A DNA stretch of 64,000 nt from Pseudomonadota bacterium. Lineage in GTDB: Bacteria > Pseudomonadota > Gammaproteobacteria > Burkholderiales > Burkholderiaceae_E. The DNA lies in NCBI GenBank assembly GCA_963204785.1, contig CAUJHG010000080.1, positions 19,543 through 83,542 on the forward strand. The letters run 5' to 3'. Under the pieces are notes generated by a model that was not told where the DNA came from, searched no databases, and saw only the letters and a list, made by a program, of their open reading frames with translations. Of the stretch, positions 6,893 to 15,379 are shown in pieces. A program made the position numbers and the translations under genes. Position 1 is the first letter of the stretch. Each line of letters opens with the position of its first letter.

Positions 6893-9247
6893 ATGCCGAG
6901 GAAGGTGGCACTGTCCGTCCGGCTCCTTGCCGGGCTGCTGGTCCTTGCGGCACCGACGCTGGGGATGGCTGCTGGCGATGCCGAGCCCTCGGGATCGGGG
7001 GCCGGGCGATCGACGGCGCAGTCGATGACGGCGCAGTCGATGACGGCGCAGTCGATGACGGCGCAGTCGATGACGGCGCAGTCGATGACGGCGCAGGCGG
7101 CGGCCCTGCCCGCAGCCCCGGGCAGCCGGCCGCGGATCGCGCTGGCGCTTTCCGGGGGCGGCGCGCGCGGCGCAGCGCACATCGGGGTGCTGAAGGTGCT
7201 CGAGGACCTGCGCGTGCCGATCGACTGCATCGCCGGGGCCAGCATGGGCGCGATCGTCGGCGGGGTCTACGCGGCGGGAATGCCCGTCGAATCGATGGAG
7301 CGCATCGTCACCGACACCGACTGGCGCGCGGTCTTCGACGATGCGCCGCCGCGTGCGCAGATCGCGGTGCGGCGCAAGGCCGATGGCTACAAGGGTCTTG
7401 CCGATCCGGAGTTCGGCGTGGGTCCGGGCGGCCTGGAGCTGCCCAAGGGCGTGATCGCCGGCCTGACCCTCGAGAGCTTCCTGCGGCTGCTGACCCAGCC
7501 GGTGCTCGACGTCGACGATTTCTCGAAGCTGCCGATCCCCTTTCGCGCGGTGGCCACCGACATCGTCCGCGGCGAGCCGGTGGTGCTCGAGCGCGGGAAC
7601 CTGTCGCGCGCGCTGCGCGCGAGCATGGCGATCCCCGGCGCGGTGGCGCCGGTGGAGATCGACGAGCGGCTGCTGGTCGACGGCGGCGTCACCGACAATC
7701 TTCCGATCGACCTGGCGCGCGCGACCTGCGATGCGGATGTCGTGGTCGCGGTGAACATCCAGACGCGCCTGCTCGCGCGCGAGGAGATCACGTCGGCGGC
7801 GAGCGTGGTCGGCCAGCTCGTGAACCTGCTCGGCAAGGGCAGGGTCGACCAGCAGCTCGCGGGCCTGGGAAAGGCCGACGTGCTGATCAGCCCGGATCTC
7901 GGCGACATCTCGGCCGGCAGCTTCGAGCGCACGCCGGAGGCGATCCGCATCGGTGAGGCTGCAGCGCGCGAGCTGGGCGCGTCGCTTCAGCGCTACAGCC
8001 TGACGATGCGCGAATACCGGCAGCTGCGCGCGCAGCAGGCTTCGGCGCCGGTGCGCCTGGGCAGCGTCGACGCAATCGGCTTCGAGGGGCAGCAGCGCAG
8101 CAACGAGGAGGTGCTGCGCGGGCTCGTCCATTCCAGGCCGGGAGAGCCGCTGACCGAGGAGGCGATTGCGCGCGATCTGCGCCGCGTCTACGGGCGCGGC
8201 GACTTCGAGCGGGTCGACTACCGGATCGCGAGTGAATCGGGCCGGCGCACGCTGATCTTCGGCGTGCAGGAGAAGGCAACGGGACCGGGCTACCTGCGCC
8301 TGGGGCTGGGCTTCGGCACCGACTTCCGCGGCGATTCGCAGTTCGACCTGCGGGCGGCCTACCGTCGCACCTGGCTCAATGCGCTGGGCGGCGAGCTGGG
8401 GCTGGACCTGCAGGTCGGCCGTCGCAACCTCGCGCTGGCCGAGTGGTATCAGCCGCTGACGGCCGATGGCGAGTGGTTCGTCGCCCCCTACGTCTCCTTC
8501 GAGTCGAACCGTCGCGAGCTCTACGCAGGCGAGCGCAGCGTCGCGGAGCTGCGCGGCAACGACGGCCGGATCGGGCTGGACCTCGGCACCGTGTTCGGAA
8601 CGGCGGGTGAACTGCGCCTGGGCGTGCTCGGTCGTCGCGTCCGCTCGAGCACCGTGATCGGGCTTCCGCTGATTCCCGACGACAACGAGTCCGCGCGCGG
8701 GCTGCGCCTGCACCTGCTGGTCGACACGCTGGATCGGCCCTACTTCGCCCGCGAGGGCTACGCGTTGTGGCTGGACGCATACACGTGGCAGCGCAACGAC
8801 CGTGCCGATCGTGGCGCGTATCGGCGACTCAATGCGCGGCTCGACTACGCGGTGAGCGCCGGACCCCACACGCTGAACCTGTCGCTGCAGGGCGGGTCGA
8901 GGCTGGGCACCGAACTGCCGGTCTTCGACGCCTTCACGCTCGGTGGGCCGTTCCAGCTCTCTGGCCACCCTTATGGCCGCTTCCTCGCCGAGGGTTTCGC
9001 CTTCGCGCGCCTGCAGTACTACCGGCGCACCTACGCGCTGCCCAACCCGCTGGGAACCGGCGTCTATGCGGGTGTGTCGCTGGAGGCGGGGCGCCTGTCG
9101 CGGGCGCTCGCGTCGCTGGCGCCCGGAACCGTGGGTTCGCTCGGGCTGTTCATCGGCGCCGACACCTTCCTCGGACCGCTCTACCTGGTCGCCGGCTTCG
9201 GCTCCGGGGGCAATCGGGCGCTGCACCTGCTGATCGGGATGCGCTGA
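6893..9247 (+). CDS. Patatin-like phospholipase with POTRA and outer-membrane beta-barrel (PlpD/type Vd-like)
   Basis: A 784-residue secreted protein in three parts. First is a signal peptide followed by a TAQSM repeat (residues 41-68). Next is a patatin phospholipase domain with the oxyanion loop SGGGARGAAHIGVL, the nucleophile GASMG and the catalytic Asp in VDGGVTDN. Last comes a POTRA-like segment (about 390-460) and a 16-strand-type Omp85 barrel ending in LHLLIGMR. This order is that of PlpD-type (type Vd) autotransporters, in which the barrel exports its own lipase passenger; here the lipase could act on host or own phospholipids. The ATG at 6893 lies 4 bp after the MFS stop and precedes a good signal sequence (VRLLAGLLVLAAP). 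Repeat-length change would stay in frame. Confidence 0.85.
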   Translation: MPRKVALSVRLLAGLLVLAAPTLGMAAGDAEPSGSGAGRSTAQSMTAQSMTAQSMTAQSMTAQSMTAQAAALPAAPGSRPRIALALSGGGARGAAHIGVLKVLEDLRVPIDCIAGASMGAIVGGVYAAGMPVESMERIVTDTDWRAVFDDAPPRAQIAVRRKADGYKGLADPEFGVGPGGLELPKGVIAGLTLESFLRLLTQPVLDVDDFSKLPIPFRAVATDIVRGEPVVLERGNLSRALRASMAIPGAVAPVEIDERLLVDGGVTDNLPIDLARATCDADVVVAVNIQTRLLAREEITSAASVVGQLVNLLGKGRVDQQLAGLGKADVLISPDLGDISAGSFERTPEAIRIGEAAARELGASLQRYSLTMREYRQLRAQQASAPVRLGSVDAIGFEGQQRSNEEVLRGLVHSRPGEPLTEEAIARDLRRVYGRGDFERVDYRIASESGRRTLIFGVQEKATGPGYLRLGLGFGTDFRGDSQFDLRAAYRRTWLNALGGELGLDLQVGRRNLALAEWYQPLTADGEWFVAPYVSFESNRRELYAGERSVAELRGNDGRIGLDLGTVFGTAGELRLGVLGRRVRSSTVIGLPLIPDDNESARGLRLHLLVDTLDRPYFAREGYALWLDAYTWQRNDRADRGAYRRLNARLDYAVSAGPHTLNLSLQGGSRLGTELPVFDAFTLGGPFQLSGHPYGRFLAEGFAFARLQYYRRTYALPNPLGTGVYAGVSLEAGRLSRALASLAPGTVGSLGLFIGADTFLGPLYLVAGFGSGGNRALHLLIGMR
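7013..7096 (+). repeat. 15-bp tandem repeat inside the patatin gene (5.6 copies)
   Basis: The unit ACGGCGCAGTCGATG is repeated perfectly five times, then 9 bases more. It encodes Thr-Ala-Gln-Ser-Met between the signal peptide and the lipase domain. All copies are identical at DNA level, which implies recent expansion. Because 15 is a multiple of 3, copy-number change alters linker length without breaking the frame. Confidence 0.95.
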
Positions 9248-9308
9248 AGCGGAGCACGCCGCCTGGCGCCTTCCCTTGGCATGGAGGGCCTGCGCCTCGA
9301 CCCGCGGT

Positions 9309-9923
9309 TCAGTCGTCGAGCAGGCGCCGCGCGTGATCGCGCGCGGTGGCGTCCGCCTCGGAGCGCAGCGCCGCCGCGCGTGCGCTGCGGCGCTGGACCA
9401 GGAGCCACGCGAGCACACCGAGCGCGAGGAGGGCGAAGGGGCCGATCCACAGCGCGAGCGTGTTGCCCTGGAGCCGCGGACGGTACAGGACGAAGTCGCC
9501 GTAGCGATCGACCAGGTAGTCCTTGATCTCGGCATCGCTGCGACCCGCTGCGACCATCGACTCGACCTGCCGGCGCAGGTCCACCGCGAGGTCGGCGTTC
9601 GAGTCCGCCAGCGTCTGGTTCTGGCACACCAGGCAGCGCAGTTCCTCCTCGAGCCTGCGCAGGCGGCGCTCGGCCTCGGGCGACATCTGCTCGCGCAGGC
9701 TGCGGCCCGAAGGCGCTTCCGTCTGGGTTGCTGCGGCCGCAGTCGCAGTCGCAGTCGCAGTCGCAGCCGCAGCCGCGGACTCGGCAGCCGCGCCCGCGGC
9801 CGGCGGCGCTGGAGTGCTGGCTGCGCCTGGCGCGGCGCTGCTGCGCCCATCGGCCTGCTGCGCGAGAACGGCGCCGGGGAGCAGCGCCGCCGCCAGGGCC
9901 AGGGCAAGCATCGCGCGCCGCAT
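9309..9923 (-). CDS. ccmH: Cytochrome c maturation protein CcmH
   Basis: CcmH is the periplasmic thiol-redox protein of System I that helps reduce the CXXCH haem site of apocytochromes. The 204-residue product has a signal peptide (MRRAMLALALAAALLPG, ending in VLAQ), then a low-complexity Ala/Thr/Pro linker (about residues 25-65). After that comes the CcmH core with the active motif LRCLVCQNQTLADSNADLAVDLR-like (CLVC). A C-terminal helix (LWIGPFALLALGVLAWLLV) anchors it. Family members are about 150 aa, so the Ala/Thr linker is an insertion. It is the last gene of the ccm operon; its ATG shares one base with the ccmG TGA (TGATG). Confidence 0.93.
   Translation of the reverse strand: MRRAMLALALAAALLPGAVLAQQADGRSSAAPGAASTPAPPAAGAAAESAAAAATATATATAAAATQTEAPSGRSLREQMSPEAERRLRRLEEELRCLVCQNQTLADSNADLAVDLRRQVESMVAAGRSDAEIKDYLVDRYGDFVLYRPRLQGNTLALWIGPFALLALGVLAWLLVQRRSARAAALRSEADATARDHARRLLDD
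9739..9774 (-). repeat. Hexanucleotide tandem repeat in ccmH
   Basis: Six tandem 6-bp units on the plus strand (GCAGTC four times, GCAGCC twice) encode the Ala-Thr run of the CcmH linker on the minus strand. Such a repeat can vary in length without a frameshift. Confidence 0.9.
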
Positions 9924-10459
9924 CACTGCGCCTGGAGCCGCTGCACCAGCGGCAGGATGCGCTGCGACAGCGCCTCGGGGGTCAGCGCGCCGATGAACTT
10001 GTCGCGCACCACCCCTGCCTTGTCGATGACGAAGGTCTCCGGCGCGCCGTAGACGCCCCAGTCGATCGCTGCCTTGCCTTCCTGATCGAGCACGGTCGTC
10101 GTGTAGGGATTGCCGAGGCGCTCGAGCCAGTCCTTCGCGTCCTCGGGGCGGTCCTTCCACGCGAGGCCGACCACGGGCGCCAGCCGACGCGCGGCGAACT
10201 CGTTGAGCAGCGGGTGCTCGACCTTGCATCCGGCGCACCAGGAGCCCCAGACGTTCAGCAGCCACACCTGGCCGCGCATCGAGGCCGTGGTCCAGGGCGC
10301 GCCGCCATCGCTGCCGAGCACCGACAGCGACACCTCGGGCGCGGGCTTGCCGACCAGCGGGGAGGGGATCTCGCGGGGATCGCGATCTAGCCCCCGCAGC
10401 AGGAACCAGCCGATGCCGATGGCGACCAGCAGCGGGATCAGGAATTTCAGAGCGCGCAT
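9923..10459 (-). CDS. ccmG: Thiol:disulfide interchange protein CcmG (DsbE)
   Basis: A 178-residue membrane-anchored thioredoxin-fold protein. An N-terminal anchor (KFLIPLLVAIGIGWFLLRGL) is followed by GKPAPEV, the active site WGSWCAGCKVEHP (CXXC = CAGC) and the cis-Pro region YGAPETFVIDKAG. CcmG takes electrons from CcdA/DsbD and keeps CcmH and apocytochrome cysteines reduced in the periplasm. The start at 10459 (MRALKFLIP) is the family start. No clear Shine-Dalgarno is seen, and a perfect 10-bp inverted repeat lies just upstream. It is 91 bp from ccmF, the largest gap in the operon, and overlaps ccmH. Confidence 0.93.
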   Translation of the reverse strand: MRALKFLIPLLVAIGIGWFLLRGLDRDPREIPSPLVGKPAPEVSLSVLGSDGGAPWTTASMRGQVWLLNVWGSWCAGCKVEHPLLNEFAARRLAPVVGLAWKDRPEDAKDWLERLGNPYTTTVLDQEGKAAIDWGVYGAPETFVIDKAGVVRDKFIGALTPEALSQRILPLVQRLQAQ

Positions 10460-10468
10460 CGACGGGAC

Positions 10469-10489
10469 GCGCGGCGCCTGGCGCCGCGC
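10469..10489. repeat. Perfect 10-bp inverted repeat between ccmF and ccmG
   Basis: GCGCGGCGCC, one T, then GGCGCCGCGC. It ends 9 bp before the ccmG ATG, where a ribosome site would be expected. It could form a very stable RNA hairpin and affect ccmG translation or act as a processing or partial termination site. Confidence 0.6.
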
Positions 10490-10550
10490 CTTCGCAGGAA
10501 GGAGGGAAAGGGGAGACGCAGCCGGGGCATCGCAGGCGTGCGTGGACGGA

Positions 10551-12521
10551 TCAGGCGGCCGCCGTGCGGACCGCCGCCGAGGCCTCGCTGCGTCGGCGGC
10601 GATAGCGGCGATCGGCGGCGGCAAGCACTCCGCCCCCGGCCATCATCAGGCAGCCGATCCAGATCCAGTTGACGAAGGGCTTGACGTGCACGCGCACCGC
10701 CCAGGCCGTCGGCGACAGCGCCTCGCCCATCGACACGTAGAGGTCGCGGGTGAACCCGCGGTCGATCGCGGCCTCGGTCATCGGCATGCGCGTCGCGCGG
10801 TAGACGCGCTTCTCCGGATGCAGTTGCGCCACCGTGCGGCCCTCGCGCGAGATCGTGAAGTGGCCGCGCACCGCGTCGTAGTTCGGGCCACGGACGTCCT
10901 CGAGGGCGTCGAAGTGCACTGCATAGCCGCCGAGCTCGATGTTCTGTCCGATCTCGAGACGCCCGTCGAGCTCCTTCTCGTAGCTGTTGACCAGGGTGAC
11001 GCCGAGCACGAAGGCGGCCACGCCGATGTGCGCGAGGTGCATTCCCCAGATGCTGGCAGGCAGCAGCCGCGCGCGCGACAGCGTGATGCGGCGGTCGGCG
11101 CCACGCAGGCTGTCGAGCACGGTCACCGTGGCGCTCGCGGCGATCCAGAACGCGAACAGCAGCCCGAGGCTGGTCATCGGGCGGAAGCCGTCGATGCTCA
11201 GCGGGGCGAGCAGCGCGGCGATCACCGAGATCGCGAGAGCCCATTTCATGCGATCGAGCATCGGCGGCAGCTCGGCCTGGCGCCAGCGGGCGATCGGGCC
11301 CAGTCCCATCAGGAAGAGCGCCGGCGCCATCAGCGGCACGAACACGGTCTCGAAGTAGGGCGGACCCACCGAGATCTTGCCCAGGCCCAGGGTGTCGAGC
11401 ACCAGCGGGTACAGCGTGCCGAGCAGCACGGCGGCAGTGGCGACGATCATCAGCACGTTGTTGGCCAGCAGCATCGATTCGCGCGAGACCGGCGAGAAGC
11501 CCGGGCCGACTCCGATGCGCGGCGCACGCCAGGCGAACAGCGTGAGCGAGCCGCCCACCACGATCGCGAGGAAGGCGAGGATGAAGACCCCGCGCGCCGG
11601 ATCGGTGGCGAAGGCGTGGACCGAGGTGAGCACGCCGGAGCGCACCAGGAAGGTGCCCAGCAGGCTCAGGCTGAAGACGAGGATCGCAAGCAGCACCGTC
11701 CAGCTGCGGAAGGCGCCGCGCTTCTCGGTCACGGCCAGCGAGTGGATCAGCGCGGTGCCGGCCAGCCAGGGCATGAAGGACGCGTTCTCGACCGGATCCC
11801 AGAACCACCATCCGCCCCAGCCGAGCTCGTAGTAGGCCCAGAAGGAGCCCAGCGCGATCCCGAGGGTCAGGAAGGCCCAGGCGGCAGTGGTCCAGGGCCG
11901 CGCCCAGCGCGCCCAGGCGGCGTCGAAGCGGCCCTCGAGCAGGCCGGCCACCGAGAAGGCGAAGGCCACTGCGAAGCCCACGTAGCCCATGTAGAGCAGC
12001 GGCGGGTGGAACACCATTCCCGGGTCCTGCAGCAGCGGGTTCAGGTCGCGCCCATCCGGTGCGGCAGGCACCAGCCGCTCGAAGGGGTTGGAGGTGAACA
12101 GCACGAACAGCAGGAAGCCGAAGATCACCAGGCCCATCGTCGCGAGCACGCGGGCGCGCAGCGTGGCCGGCAGCTGCGACGACAGCAGCGCCACTGCGGC
12201 GGTCCACCCGGACAGCGTCAGCGCCCACAGCAGGATCGAGCCCTCGTGCGAGCCCCAGCTCGCGGCCACCCGGTACCAGAAGGGCAGCGCCAGGTTCGAG
12301 TGCTTGGCCACCAGCGCGACGGTGAAGTCGTTGTGCACGAAGGCCGCCACCAGGCAGGCGAAGGAGAAGAGCGTCAGCGCGAAGGTGCCCGCCGCGGCGC
12401 TCGGTGCGACTGCCATCAGGCGTGCGTCGCGGCGCCAGGCGCCCACCAGCGGCAGCACGCCCAGCAGCAGCGACAGCGGCAGCGCCAGGACCAGCGCGAA
12501 ATGTCCGAGTTCGACGGCCAT
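10551..12521 (-). CDS. ccmF: Cytochrome c haem lyase subunit CcmF
   Basis: A 656-residue polytopic membrane protein of the haem-handling superfamily. It carries the periplasmic WWD haem-binding domain (WGGWWFWDPVENASFMPWL, about residues 228-246) and many hydrophobic helices, and its length matches CcmF (about 640-660). CcmF takes haem from holo-CcmE and, with CcmH and CcmI, attaches it to apocytochrome c. The ATG at 12521 starts MAVELGHFALVLALPLSLLL, a typical CcmF N-terminus. It lies 9 bp after ccmE. It is the largest gene of the operon and confirms that this is System I rather than the CcsBA system. Confidence 0.97.
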   Translation of the reverse strand: MAVELGHFALVLALPLSLLLGVLPLVGAWRRDARLMAVAPSAAAGTFALTLFSFACLVAAFVHNDFTVALVAKHSNLALPFWYRVAASWGSHEGSILLWALTLSGWTAAVALLSSQLPATLRARVLATMGLVIFGFLLFVLFTSNPFERLVPAAPDGRDLNPLLQDPGMVFHPPLLYMGYVGFAVAFAFSVAGLLEGRFDAAWARWARPWTTAAWAFLTLGIALGSFWAYYELGWGGWWFWDPVENASFMPWLAGTALIHSLAVTEKRGAFRSWTVLLAILVFSLSLLGTFLVRSGVLTSVHAFATDPARGVFILAFLAIVVGGSLTLFAWRAPRIGVGPGFSPVSRESMLLANNVLMIVATAAVLLGTLYPLVLDTLGLGKISVGPPYFETVFVPLMAPALFLMGLGPIARWRQAELPPMLDRMKWALAISVIAALLAPLSIDGFRPMTSLGLLFAFWIAASATVTVLDSLRGADRRITLSRARLLPASIWGMHLAHIGVAAFVLGVTLVNSYEKELDGRLEIGQNIELGGYAVHFDALEDVRGPNYDAVRGHFTISREGRTVAQLHPEKRVYRATRMPMTEAAIDRGFTRDLYVSMGEALSPTAWAVRVHVKPFVNWIWIGCLMMAGGGVLAAADRRYRRRRSEASAAVRTAAA

Positions 12522-12530
12522 CGCATCACC

Positions 12531-13007
12531 TCACTTCAGCGACTTCGACGCCTTGTCGACGAATTCCGACGGGGCGCCCACCGGCTTGCCGGCGCGCTCG
12601 AGCGCCTCGGCGGCCTCGGGCGGCATGTAGTTCTCGTCGTGCTTGGCCAGCACCTCGCTGGCGCGGAAGCTGCCGTCGGGCTCGACGGTGCCCTGCGCGA
12701 CCACGCCGCGCCCTTCCTTGAACAGGTCGGGCAGGATGCCGCGATAGGTGACCTCGACGGTCTTCGCGCTGTCGGTGACGCGGAAGGCGACCACGGTGCC
12801 GTCGCCCTCGCGGCGCAGGCTTCCCGGCTCGACCAGGCCACCGAGCCGGAAGGCGCGCCCCTGCGGCGCTTCGCCGTTGGCGATCTGCGTGGGCGTGAAG
12901 AAGAAGACCAGGTTGCTCTGGAAGGCATTGAGCACCAGCGCCAGGGCGATGCCGAGCGCGCCGAGCCCTGCCAGGATCCAGATCATTCGGCGGTGACGCG
13001 GCTTCAA
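12531..13007 (-). CDS. ccmE: Haem chaperone CcmE (TTG start)
   Basis: CcmE is the periplasmic haem chaperone that binds haem covalently through a His and delivers it to CcmF. The 158-residue product has an N-terminal anchor ([19 protein letters not shown]), an OB-fold core and the haem-binding motif [11 protein letters not shown], with the His and nearby Tyr. The start is a [11 protein letters not shown] corresponds to the usual MKPRHRR start, the ribosome site GAGGAA precedes it, and the TTG overlaps the ccmD stop as TTGA. The only nearby ATG (codon 8) would lose the conserved basic N-terminus. The frame upstream of the TTG overlaps ccmD and ccmC and is not coding. Confidence 0.93.
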   Translation of the reverse strand: MKPRHRRMIWILAGLGALGIALALVLNAFQSNLVFFFTPTQIANGEAPQGRAFRLGGLVEPGSLRREGDGTVVAFRVTDSAKTVEVTYRGILPDLFKEGRGVVAQGTVEPDGSFRASEVLAKHDENYMPPEAAEALERAGKPVGAPSEFVDKASKSLK

Positions 13008-13162
13008 GCAGATTCCTCTTCGATCAGTTCGTGCACGCGCTGGCGGGCACGGGAGCGTCGACGGCGCAGCGACCAGAGTTCGATCGCGATCGCCAGCGCG
13101 AGCATGCCGTAGGAACTCCAGACGTAGGCGCCGTGACCGCCCATCGCGAGCCACTCGCTCAT
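13004..13162 (-). CDS. ccmD: Haem exporter protein CcmD
   Basis: A 52-residue gene absent from ordinary long-ORF lists. The product begins [19 protein letters not shown], followed by one helix ([13 protein letters not shown]) and a very basic stretch [10 protein letters not shown]; this is the standard CcmD layout (short periplasmic part, one TM helix, positive cytoplasmic tail). CcmD is needed to release holo-CcmE from the CcmABC complex. It overlaps ccmC by ATGA at its start and ccmE by TTGA at its end, exactly where ccmD sits in other System I operons. Confidence 0.92.
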   Translation of the reverse strand: MSEWLAMGGHGAYVWSSYGMLALAIAIELWSLRRRRSRARQRVHELIEEESA

Positions 13163-13908
13163 CGTGCGGTCTCCGGAAGTGCGCGGACCCAGTCGGTGTG
13201 CGCCTCACGCTCGAGGACGATGCTGCGCACCCGGTGCAGCGCCACCGCGATCGTATAGAACCAGGCGGCGAAGGACATGATCAGCATGGCCGCCAGCATG
13301 GTCTGCGCCATCTTCGGAGCTGCGGTCATCGACACGGTCGCGCCCTGGTGCAGGGTGTTCCACCAGCGCACCGAGAAGTAGATGATCGGCACGTTGACCA
13401 CGCCGACCAGCGCGAGAAGGGCGCTGGCGCGGTCGGCACGCCGTTCGTCGTCGATCGCCGCGCGCAGCGCCATGTAGCCCAGGTAGAGGAAGAACAGGAT
13501 CAGCGTGGAGGTCAGCCGCGCGTCCCACACCCAGTAGGCGCCCCAGGTGGGACGGCCCCAGAAGGCTCCGGTCCACAGGGAGACGAACGCGAACATGGCG
13601 CCGGTGGGCGCGATCGCCTGCGCCATCATCGCGGACATCCGGGTGTTCCAGATCAGCGATGCGGCGCACCAGCCCGCCATCACCAGGTAGGCGAACATCG
13701 CCATCCATGCGGCCGGGACGTGGATGAAGATGATCCGGTAGGCCTCGCCCTGCTGGTAATCGGTGGGCGCGACCACGAAGCCGATGTACAGGCCGATTGC
13801 GGCGAGGATGGCCGCCGCGGCCCCGAACCAGGGGATCAGCCGGCCCGCGAGCGGGTAGAAGTTCGCCGGCGCCGAGTACTTGAACCAGGAGATGCCTGCC
13901 ATCGTCAT
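13159..13908 (-). CDS. ccmC: Haem exporter permease CcmC
   Basis: A 249-residue, six-helix haem-handling protein with the WWD motif [13 protein letters not shown] (about residues 121-133) and conserved histidines in [10 protein letters not shown] and NTLHQG. CcmC presents haem to CcmE on the periplasmic side and is part of the CcmABCD complex. The length fits the family. The start [11 protein letters not shown] has an ATGA overlap with ccmB; a second ATG two codons later is an alternative. The C-terminal tail beyond about residue 230 is slightly longer than in many homologues. Confidence 0.96.
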   Translation of the reverse strand: MTMAGISWFKYSAPANFYPLAGRLIPWFGAAAAILAAIGLYIGFVVAPTDYQQGEAYRIIFIHVPAAWMAMFAYLVMAGWCAASLIWNTRMSAMMAQAIAPTGAMFAFVSLWTGAFWGRPTWGAYWVWDARLTSTLILFFLYLGYMALRAAIDDERRADRASALLALVGVVNVPIIYFSVRWWNTLHQGATVSMTAAPKMAQTMLAAMLIMSFAAWFYTIAVALHRVRSIVLEREAHTDWVRALPETAR

Positions 13909-14684
13909 TCGTAAGCGATTCTAACCGCCACCGCAGTGGCGAACGGCCCGAGCACCGAGGAGGTCAGCAGTCCCGCGCCGAGCAGCGAGAGATGCGCGCC
14001 CGCGCCCAGGCCGACGTCGACCGACTCGGCGGCGCCGGCGCCGAAGATCAGCACCGGCACCGCGAGCGGGAGCACGAGCAGCGCCAGCAGCGCGCTTCCC
14101 GCGCGCGTTCCCAGGGTCAGCGCCGCGCCGATCGCCCCGAGCCAGGAGAGGGTGGGCGTTCCCAGCGCGAGCCCGGCGGTCAGGGCGAGGATCGCCTCGG
14201 GCTGCATGCCGAACTGGATTCCGGCCAGCGGCGTGAGCAGCACCAGCGGCAGTCCGTTGGTCAGCCAGTGCGCCAGGACCTTTCCGGCCACCACTGCCGC
14301 AAGTGGCGCCGGCGCCAGGACGAGCTGCTCCAGGCTGCCGTCGGCGTGGTCGGCCGCGAACAGCCGCGCCAGCGACAGCAGCGAGGCCAGCAGCGCGGCG
14401 ACCCAGGCGATGCCCGGCGCGATCCGCGCGAGCAGCGTCGGTTCCGGGCTGACGCCGAGCGGGAACAGCGATATCACCAGCACGAAGAAGACCAGCACCA
14501 GCGCGAGTTCAGCTCGCGAGCGCATTGCGAGCACCAGGTCACGGCGGCAGGCCCAGGCGAGCGCCGCCAGCGCAGCGGCCGGCTCGGGCGCGGAGTTCGT
14601 GCCACCACCGGCCGGGGCCTCGCGGGGGGCGGCCACCCCGGTGGTCGAAGCCAGGGCTGGGGTCTGCGCAGCGGGGCGGTTCAC
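13905..14684 (-). CDS. ccmB: Haem exporter membrane subunit CcmB
   Basis: A 259-residue membrane protein with six hydrophobic helices and the CcmB block LFAADHADGSLEQLVLAP. CcmB is the permease partner of the CcmA ATPase. The first 38 residues are an Ala/Pro-rich extension (AQTPALASTTG...) not usual in CcmB (about 220 aa); the core begins near AWACRRDLVLAMRSR. The annotated ATG at 14684 overlaps the ccmA stop as ATGA, which supports it, but an internal start cannot be excluded. Confidence 0.93.
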   Translation of the reverse strand: MNRPAAQTPALASTTGVAAPREAPAGGGTNSAPEPAAALAALAWACRRDLVLAMRSRAELALVLVFFVLVISLFPLGVSPEPTLLARIAPGIAWVAALLASLLSLARLFAADHADGSLEQLVLAPAPLAAVVAGKVLAHWLTNGLPLVLLTPLAGIQFGMQPEAILALTAGLALGTPTLSWLGAIGAALTLGTRAGSALLALLVLPLAVPVLIFGAGAAESVDVGLGAGAHLSLLGAGLLTSSVLGPFATAVAVRIAYE

Positions 14685-15379
14685 CGCGTCGCTCCCGGTG
14701 CGACGGCGCCGGCCATGGAAGCGCTCGGGCGCGCGTCGTCCGGCGCGCCCAGCCGCAGCGGCACTGACGGCGAGGCGGTCGGAAACTCCAGGTGGGTGGC
14801 GACCACCGCGCAGCCGCCGTCGGCGAGGTGGCCGTCGAGCAGTTCAGCGAACAGCCGCTGGCCGTCGGTGTCCAGCGCGGTGGTGGGCTCGTCGAGCAGC
14901 CACAGCGGCCGCGGCGTCAGCGCGAGCCGGGCCAGGCCCAGGCGCCGACGCTGCCCGGCCGACAGGCGCGCGAACTGCAGCCTGCGCTGGCGCGCCAGCC
15001 CGACCCTGTCGAGGGCGGCGTCCACGGCCGTGCCGATCTGGTCACCGAGCCGGCCCGAGCGGTCGAGCCAGGCCTGCATCTCGAGGTTCTCGCGCGCGCT
15101 CAGCTGCTCCTTCCAGCCCGTGGCGTGGCCCTGGTAGGCCAGGCAGGCGTGCCACTGCGGGTCGCCGGCGCGGCGCGGCTGGCCCCGCCAGCGGATCTCC
15201 CCGGAGGACGGACGCACCAGGCCGGCGACGATCCGCAGCAGGGTCGACTTCCCCGAACCGTTCGACCCGGTGAGCATCAGCCAGCGTCCGGCGTCCAGCG
15301 CGAAGGAGAGATCGACGAACAGTCGGCGGTTGCCCAGCGTGCAGGCCAGGGCGATCGCCTCGAGCGCGGCGCCGCTCAT
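14681..15379 (-). CDS. ccmA: Haem exporter ATP-binding protein CcmA
   Basis: A 232-residue ABC ATPase with Walker A GSNGSGKST (about residues 37-45), signature LSAGQRRR, Walker B LWLLDEPTTALD and a switch His in VATHLEF. CcmA powers the release of haem-loaded CcmE from CcmCD. The ATG at 15379 overlaps the ccmI stop (ATGA). Sequence after about residue 200 is Pro/Ala-rich and less conserved. Confidence 0.95.
   Translation of the reverse strand: MSGAALEAIALACTLGNRRLFVDLSFALDAGRWLMLTGSNGSGKSTLLRIVAGLVRPSSGEIRWRGQPRRAGDPQWHACLAYQGHATGWKEQLSARENLEMQAWLDRSGRLGDQIGTAVDAALDRVGLARQRRLQFARLSAGQRRRLGLARLALTPRPLWLLDEPTTALDTDGQRLFAELLDGHLADGGCAVVATHLEFPTASPSVPLRLGAPDDARPSASMAGAVAPGATR

Noticed and set aside
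6707..9907. 1066-codon open frame on the minus strand
   Set aside because: It is the shadow of the patatin gene and ccmH. Its RLRRH and LRLRLRL runs are the antisense of the two tandem repeats, and the true genes have clear domains.
10110..13112. 1000-codon plus-strand frame
   Set aside because: It is antisense to ccmE-F-G; its His/Arg/Glu-rich composition is typical of a shadow.
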